From NCBI RefSeq assembly GCF_024763615.1, contig NC_077223.1, positions 106,640,627 to 106,704,626 of the forward strand: a DNA stretch of 64,000 nt, in the 5' to 3' direction. The DNA is from Phlebotomus papatasi. Its lineage: Eukaryota; Arthropoda; Insecta; Diptera; Psychodidae. The translations under genes were made by a program, and so were the position numbers. The notes under the pieces were generated by a model, which worked only from the letters and a program-made list of their open reading frames with translations, was not told where the DNA came from and did not search any database. Each line of letters opens with the position of its first letter. Within the stretch, counting starts at the first letter, position 1. Shown one piece after another: positions 22,901 through 31,900 of this stretch.

Positions 22901-25900
22901 ACAGTATCGTACCACGTCTACCTACGTGTGAATCAAATGCATATTGATGTAAGTATATATGAATGTGAGAAAGATACACAACATTTCTAAATGATTCTTT
23001 TACATCACTCCTCCACCTCCTCCATACAATTTTTTTTTTCAATTTTGCTTATAAAGATGTGTCATCGTTTGGGCGGCAGGTGAATGCCGGAGGTTCACTG
23101 ACAGAGATTTTGAACATATTTAAAGTAAGAAGTCCCATCTCTAAACTCTTCACATTTTATACGCAGAGACTTTCATCGTCTTGTCTCGAAAAGACCAATA
23201 AGAAATCATTCATTTGATTCAAGTTATAATAAGCTCACACATTTGTTGTTGAAATACTAACATGCAATAATTTGCAGACGATTGTTTCTTACTTTCAGAA
23301 GCCAAACACATACGCCATTCCTCAATAATATGCTTACCATTCGTAATTTTCGACCTTCCATTGGGAAAATAACATAAAACATAATTTTAACATTTTTTTG
23401 TCACTTCCTAATTGACCTACAACTTCGCACGCATAAAAAGAATCATTTAACATTAATGAGAATAGGGAAAGGAGGAAGATTTTGAACTTTCGGATGTCGG
23501 AAGTATCGTACCACTCGATTTTAACACTTACTGCCTTGGATCGGATTCATAAACCCTTTGAGAAAGAATGGGTCGTCTATCAGTAAAAAAGTAATTTTTC
23601 AACTGAAAATTTTAATAGTAATGGCTCCAGCACACCTTTTAGATCTCCAAAATTTCGTGAAGTCGAAATTCGAATCCCTTTCTGTCTTACATGCTTTGCA
23701 TATGTCTATCTCATTCTCTCGCACTCTTCTTCTTCTTTTAAACATCATTCCAAATTCAATGTAGCTTAATCGAATTTGGTGTGCAGAAGAATGAGATAGT
23801 CATATCTAAAACATGTGAAAGAAAAAGGTATTCGAATTTCGACTTCATGAAATTTTCCTGATCTAAAAGGTATACTGGAGCCATAAAAAATAAATGAAAA
23901 TCAAAAAATTAAATTTCGTCAGTAATGGCTCCGGCACACCTTTTAGATCAGCAAAATTTCATAAAATCAAAATTAACATTCCTTTCTTTCTTAAAAGTAC
24001 TGTATATGCCTATCCTACTCTTTCGAACTCTTCTTCTTCTTTTGAACATCACACCAAATTAAATTTAGTTCAGTCCAATTTCAAGACCGAAAGAGTGGAA
24101 TAGACTTATGCAAATCTTTTGAGATAGAAAGGGACGCGAATTTTGTTTTCATAAAATTTTACCGATCTAAAAGGTGTGTCGGAGCCATAAGATCCAATTA
24201 GGATCGGTGGCAGCCAAAATCGCGAAGAACAAAATACCGAAAAGGCCAAAAGTCCAAAATTTGGAAAAAGGGCAAAATCCCACAAACTCCGAAAGAATCG
24301 AAATCACACCAAGGATAATGTGTGGAACTTGTGGAATCGGAGTAGCTATAGTTATTTATTCGGGATTTTAGCTTTCGGCGTTTTGACTTTCGCCTTTTTG
24401 ACCGGTACCCGAATAAGTTTTGTCAATTGGTAGGGTTTCTTCCTTTCGGAACCGCTACACCCAGGCCATTTATTTAGACTCATTCTACAGTCCCCATTCT
24501 CCATTCCATCTTAACTCCCAAGACGATAGACCTGTTCTATATTATCACGATCTATGCACTTTCTAATACACATAGTACCGCTTTACATCACGGTAGAGGA
24601 CAGTGCCTTTGCTTCGTACGATCCCAAGCTTCGCAATGACTAAATTAGTGGAATAGTTGGAATTAGTGGAATAGTGGAAAAATTTATACATTACGACGCT
24701 TGGGATCATACGAAGCACGGACAAAGCTGAAAGAGCTTCCCCATTCATACAACAGGCGACTCGCCGATAGCCGTGATTGGTACCACAGGCAATAAATTGC
24801 CTACACAGTAAAAAAATGTGTAAAATTTTACTACTATAATAGTGCAAAATCGACGATTTTAGTTGTTTAAATTAAAAATGTTTAAAAAATACACAACATT
24901 TTGGTAATTTTTTGTCACGTGATTGAAAATTACCACTATTATAGTTCCAAATTTTCAACAATATTGTTTAATTCGAAAATGTTGAAAATTTGACACCATT
25001 ATAGTGGTAATTTTTGACATTTTACTACTATAATAGTGGTAAAAAAAATTTTCAACAATGTTTTTTGTGCAGTAAAAGTGTTGAAAAATTCTAAAAATTA
25101 CCACTATTATAGTGTGAAATAATACACAACTTTATGGTATTTTTTGTCACATGATCAAAAATTAACACTATTATAGTATAATTTTTCACACTATTATAGT
25201 GTGAAGCCGTGTGTATTTCAACCAAAGTTGTTGAATATTTAAACAAAAGTTGTTGAATTTTTAAACAAAAGTTATGTAAAAATTGTTGAATTTCCATTTA
25301 AGACTTATACTTCAGTCGAGATGCATTTCGATGGGCAAAGGTCATATAGAACATCAAATATTTATAAGTATAATAAATATGTTGTAAAGATTCGAGCATC
25401 AGATGTAAGCATCTCACATTAGGGGGGATCCTGAGACAGCAAAAAAACATTCCATATGCCTAAAAAAGCAAAAATTCAACATATATGTAGAATTCAACAA
25501 TTTTTGAGTTTACACACAAAAATTCAACAATTTTTAAATTCACCAACTCCAAATTCAACAACTTGAAATTCAACAACTTTAAATTAAACAATTTTTAATT
25601 AAACATTTTTTCCAAATTTAACACTATAATAGTGGTGTGAAAGATTACACACTATAATAGTGGTAATTTTTTTTACTGTGTAGGTCAGAAAAGGGCAGTT
25701 TAAAGCTCCTCTCCTCACTTTTCCCCACAGACATTGCCTTCATTGTTTTTCAAAGGCATATGTGTTGCCCTCCCAAAGTATACGCTTAAGTGTAAAAATC
25801 GCATTTAAGCGAATATCCTGGAATTTTCGCCCGAAAACAAGTGTTTGGGGTATGAGGGACCCAAGGGCGTATTGTGGAGATAGAGATGCAGGGGAGTGTC

Positions 25901-28900
25901 TGTCTTGAATATTTCACTACTCTTAGCGATTTAAGAGGCAAATTCGAGAAAATATTAAATATATATTGACATGGGTCAGATTAATTGAGGCTCATACGAA
26001 AAAAAAAAACAGTTGTCTGAAGCTTGAATCGTTCGAAGGTACCCCACTGCCAATGAGCAGAACTAGGTCATACTGATGTATGAGCCTGTCGTTCTCAAAT
26101 ATTAAGGGATACAGACAATCGATTGCTAACATACTTCCATCATCCGAGGCTTCCAAACCAACCCCTATTCACAGTTAATTGAACAATATCTACACAGTGT
26201 TAATTAAAGAAAAAATATTTCAAAATCTCCCAATTTCAACACACGCTGATGTATTGAAAAGTTTCAAGTAAGTTTAAGAATTCCCTTATAATAGTGAGAA
26301 AAACCTGTGCAATGTACTCTTTCCCCATCGTTATCATAATGTTTTTTTCTAAAGCTAGAAATATGCTTTTCTTTTAATTCTCACATAATTTCTAGAGCAT
26401 GACATCATTTGTTTTACACATGATTTTTTTTCATTTCCCAATCAATATTATTACACACACTTTATCGATACTCCAATTTACCAATTAATTGAAGAATACA
26501 ATTATTTAATATTGAATTGAACTTCAAAGGCTACACATTCCTACACACAGCTTTTTATGAAATAGTCTGAAAAGCACATGAGCAAACTGATTTGGATGAT
26601 TGGGATAAAATAGGCTTAAAAATTATATACACATTATTGGGGAAACGTAGATCCGATTAACCTTCTATAATTTTATCAAAACGATCAGAACTCTTTGCCT
26701 TATCTTTTATGTTTCTTATGTCTTTTATAGAGGTGTAACGGCCCTTGACATCCACAGTAGCATTTCTTAGACTTTACCGATAAGGGTCCACTAAGAGGTA
26801 TTGGAAAACCTACCGAGCCTCGAATGACAGACGGATTGTACCGGAAGCGACCTACGCGAATAAAAATCCCGCGACCCCAATTGTGATAAGCGGTTGAAAA
26901 CGTTGACGATGAATAACCCGGCTAACACAAGGTAAGCTGTTACTAGCGCAATGCTATAATTAAAGGCATTGCAGATGCTCTTAAATAATAACTTAGCCCG
27001 AGTTCATAAATTAAGTTCTTATTGAGTAATTATTAAGTACATAATTAAGGAATTTTTCGAGCGAAAGTAGTGACATCTGGTGGTAAAAAGTGGAAATTGG
27101 AATAGAGAATGTGATGGACACATGCTAACCATTGGTTAGAAAGAGATGAAACAAATTGACATTTCAGGAAAACATAACCACAAAATCTTATTAAATACTT
27201 TACAAAGTTGTCTTTCTTCTAGTGATGTAGTGATTAAATTATAAATAGTAAAGTTCAGTGAATTAAGTTAAATATAATATAATACTTCTTTGCATTTTCA
27301 ATTGGTAAGTGTAACTCAAGGCTCTCCCCGTAGTCTCCTAGACCTTATAATCCAGGAATGTTAATTTGCCCAAAAGTATCCCAAGATCAATTAATTTTTT
27401 CCTTTTATGCTCTCAACTTGCGATACGGAAACTTAAATTTCCAATAAATGTCCCATTTTTGTTAAATTTTCCCTTCAGCGCGTAATCTGGGAGTGTAAAT
27501 TACACAAAAAATTATCAAATTTCGATGAATCCTCTCTCCAATGCCACTAACGTATAATCCGGGAGTCGGGAATGCATATCTTCATGAAATCTCATAAACT
27601 CACGTTTCGAGCGGGAGTCTACTTTTTAAAAAGTTTTGAATATTATAATTTTTTTTTACTTGATTGTCCTAATGGTTTTTTGTTCCAGATGCATCTGAAA
27701 CACGTCTCAAAAGAAATTTGAGGACTACAGTTCCATCCGGCAACAGTAGCAACCAGGGAGAAAAGTGTTGTGCCGGATAACACAACAGAGCTGCGGTAGC
27801 AACGGATTCATCTTAACAATTAGGCAAAGTGTGATTTTAACTTTTAATTGAGAAATAAAAAAAATATGAAGAATGAAAATACATCTTTTATATGCATTAG
27901 AGTAAATACTTAAAAAGTGCTTAGTTGAAAGTCCTTAAATAAGTACTTATTGAAAATAATTTTCATGTCCTTAATACAAACTACTTAATTAAGGACTCTG
28001 ACAAAGACCTTAATTAAGTACTTAGTCTTAAGGTTGAGTCATGTCATATTAGTTTCACGACTTGCCACAAAGCGCTGATGTTTGTCTCATTTTCATATAT
28101 TTTTTAAGTAGTTGAATGTTCTACAACTCCTTAAAATTAAGTTATTGAGTTAAGAACTTATTAGGTACTTAATAAGTACTTAATGTGTTAGCCGGGAAGG
28201 GTTAATAGCTTCTAAACCCTATTACCCGGGAGCACATTCCCCTAGAATGGATGCTCTTCTTCCGTACTTCCGGTACATTCTACTTCGTACTACTTATCTA
28301 AATTAGATTTTCAGATCTTTCAGCCTGGTAAAACTTTGTAAATTTAATAAGTTTAATTTCATTTCCTGTGTTTCCTATATAAAATCCCTTAGATAATTGG
28401 TCCTTCGGGCCGGATATTCGATCCAAAAAACCAGAAAATCGCACAGTGACAAGAAATATTGGTTGAAATTCAGTCATAAATTTAAAATTCCGCGAAAATA
28501 TTCATTAAAGACGCTTATGTCAAGAGTTTCACAATTTCGTTTGAGTAATTCGCGAATGCGCCCCAGACGTTTCACTGACGAGACGAGATCGGATGTTTCT
28601 GGGTGTGTGAGTACACTGACGTAGGCTCTGCAGGAGACGCAGAGGAAATTATCTCTTGTCACTCCTTTAATCTTCCACTTGTGATGTAGTAAAAATATGG
28701 TAAACAAATTTTACTATTAGACCCATAACATGCCGCAGACTGAATATTACAAAAAAAAATACGTATGTTGGGTGACAGTGTATTGTCACGCGATTAGGAG
28801 TTATCAAACATACAAAAGAAAACTCGTGAGGAATGCTTGATTCATTCAAATTCTTTCTTGATAGTGGTGGAGATTCAGCAGAGTCATTGATGACATCCAT

Positions 28901-31900
28901 GCTAATGCCCTATTCATACTCAATTTGGCTATCGAATAACACAATGTTTTCCCTTTTAAAAATTGTTATTTTGACATAAGATGGTAATGGAGAAAAGCGA
29001 TGAAAATCAATGGTAATTTAATACAATTTCACCAAATCTAAATAGTTCTATTCGACCGCCAAAGTCAAATGACTCTGTGGGTCGTACGATTTTTTTGAAA
29101 CGTAATTCCTATTTGTTATTTTAATTATAATGAAAATTATATAATTTCGAGGTGGTACCACTTCTTCAATTGCTCCTTTTCTGCTTCAAAGTAAACAATC
29201 GCGATGAAAATAATTATTGTGATGATGCAACATTATGACGATGGGTATGAATGGTCTGATTTCCAATATACTTTTTCGTTTTTCACGAATGAGCACCAGT
29301 AGAACTACGTCACTTTTCACCACTGGCGCCTTTTTTATCGTGAATTGCTCTATAGCTATACTATATAAACACTTATGAGCATTTTTTCTATTTTTTCCTC
29401 GTTTGTGTGTGTCTCTGGCAACCAGTAAAATTCAATCATCTTCCCCGAACATCAGATATATTTATCGCAACATTTTTTTTTTCAAGTTCAAATTAAACAT
29501 TATTTCTTCGTATTACTTCACAAGCAGCAAATATTTTGAAATTCTTTTGGAAAACTTTCTGCTAATGAATGTTTAGTTATTATTTAATACGGACTTTCGA
29601 AGAAATAACTTTTGTTCTAAGTTTCTCTTTAAAATGAGTAAAGAAGTCCAATTTAGCTTTTGAACTAGAAGAGCTTTTTTTCAGAACCTGTTCCAAATAG
29701 TAACATTTTTAATATTAAAACTTATCAATATGATTGAATTCTTGAGTAAAAATGGAAGCGTGAAAGTATTTTATTTATGCAAATTAAAACAAATTTAATG
29801 AATTTAGAAAAATGTTTTATAAACTTTTATGTAACTAATGTAATACGCTTAGTCTAAAGTCCTTATTTAAGTACTTTATTAAAGACTTTTACAAAGGCCA
29901 AGTACTTCTTCTTCTTCTTTCTTTTTACGTTTTGGCTGTCGGACTCAATTACCAGCAACGAAAAGATTCGCGGTTAAATATGCTGCGACGGTGGCGGCCT
30001 CCTAATTTGTTCGGAGCGCAGTGGCCACCATGATAAACTTCTTCTAGTTCAGACCGGTGGCCACCGTTCTAGCGCCACTGGCTGTAGATTGATTAGTAGT
30101 CACAAATATGTTAAATTCCCAAAAGGTGACTGGTAGTTGTTCAGGTATTCATGTACTGTGGTACCAACCGCGAACTTTCGTTATTGATTTAGGTCCATAT
30201 AGCTATTTCGTTCACTCACTTTAAATTTTAAAAATTTTAAGTTTATCACTTTATTTTACATTTTAACGTTTAATGTTTTTTTTTTAATTATTATATTCCC
30301 ACTTTTGTTTTGTTTAATGATTTAAAATATGTCTTTATATGTCTCTTGATTTACTTTTCTGTGAAGTTTTTATGCTCACTTTTCTTTTTTTTATCCCAGT
30401 AGGGGAAAGGCTCATAATTTTGTCCAGTTTCTTATTTTGGACACTTTGAGGGTAAAATTGGACACTAGAAATAAATTGATTAAAATTATGGATTTTTATT
30501 CCAATATTTGATGAATAATGAATCCTATCTAAGTATTTGTTCTTTTTGGAAGATTTTAACACTAAATACGTTAAATTTTGAATATTATTTGAATTGAAAT
30601 TGCTTTGTTGAAAATTCAGTGTGAGCAATTGCTTACGAGAAATATGACAGAACTTCTTGTTTACATCAGTCTTATTTAGCTGTTGTGAAGTACTAACAAT
30701 ATTTCTTCGCTTTTTTTGAGTAATATTATTGAATATTAATTGAAAATTGTGTTGATTCACGTTAGTGGTGACTTGTACATTTGACCTGAAGTGAGATTTG
30801 CCTTGTGAATTAGATTTTTCGTGTGAAAAATGGGAAATTTTTCAAGACATTTACCAGTGAGGTAGTAGTCCTTATTTTAGACAGGTGGAATTTCGTGAAA
30901 TCTCATGGAATTTCGTGAAGTTTTAGCTTTTGTGATGACTAGGTTGGACAAATGTCTAGAGAAACATTGGGGGCGCCGTCGTATTTAACCTCAAATTTTA
31001 TTTCTTTTACTTATTTTCTCTCTGAATTTAATTCCCTTGTAAAATTTGTACTCAAATTCCAACCATTCTACATTTAATTTTAATTTGGGCACACAATTTA
31101 TACAATATAGGGGAGTGTGCCAAATTTCGGCCAGCTTCTAATTTCGGCCACTTTGAGTGTAATTTCGGCCATGGAAATAAATTAATTAAAATAATGTATG
31201 CTATCTTCGAATAGTCAATGAATTCATTTTGGTTTTAAATATTTATTCATTTTAGGATGTATTAACACAAAGACCGTTAAATTTTAAAATGTGACAGATT
31301 GATTGTGTTTCTAGCAGTCTTACGATTTGTGGTGAAGTGCAGAAGGTTTTCCTTCGGTGTTTTTCATGAAAATTGATTAGTTTTCATTAAAGATTGTTTC
31401 CGTTTATGTTAATAATGAATCAATGTTTAAATTTCGGGTAAAATTTCCCAGTTGGATCCTGTATTTCGCGTAAAAAAGTATATAATTTGTGAGCGTCTCC
31501 CCGGTGAGGTAGTGTTGCCTATTCCGGCAACATCTTTGCTTTCCTAAATTTCTTATTCATTTTGGATTCACTTGGATGCTCTACAACTCCTTAAAATTAA
31601 GTAATTGCAGTAAGGGCTTACTAAATACTTAATAAGTACTTAATGTAATAGCCGCAATGTAAATAAAGCAAAATAGTACAATGTTTCTTAAGAAATTTTA
31701 TTTCCACAGTAGGTTCAGAATTAGGCACTTCTAAACTTTTTGGACATTTTATTATAAAGATTTTCCGGATGTAACAAAAACACATTAATTTTAAAAAATG
31801 ATATTTTGACGTCAGTTACCCTGAGAAACTTTTTTTTTAGAGGCTATGAGTCAACATTCATGATTTTTCACCAAGTTACCAGTACATTTCCTCTTCTTGT

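Noticed and set aside
24804..25680. CRISPR-like regular repeats
   Set aside because: The repeats are short palindromes at irregular spacing within a TA-flanked eukaryotic element.
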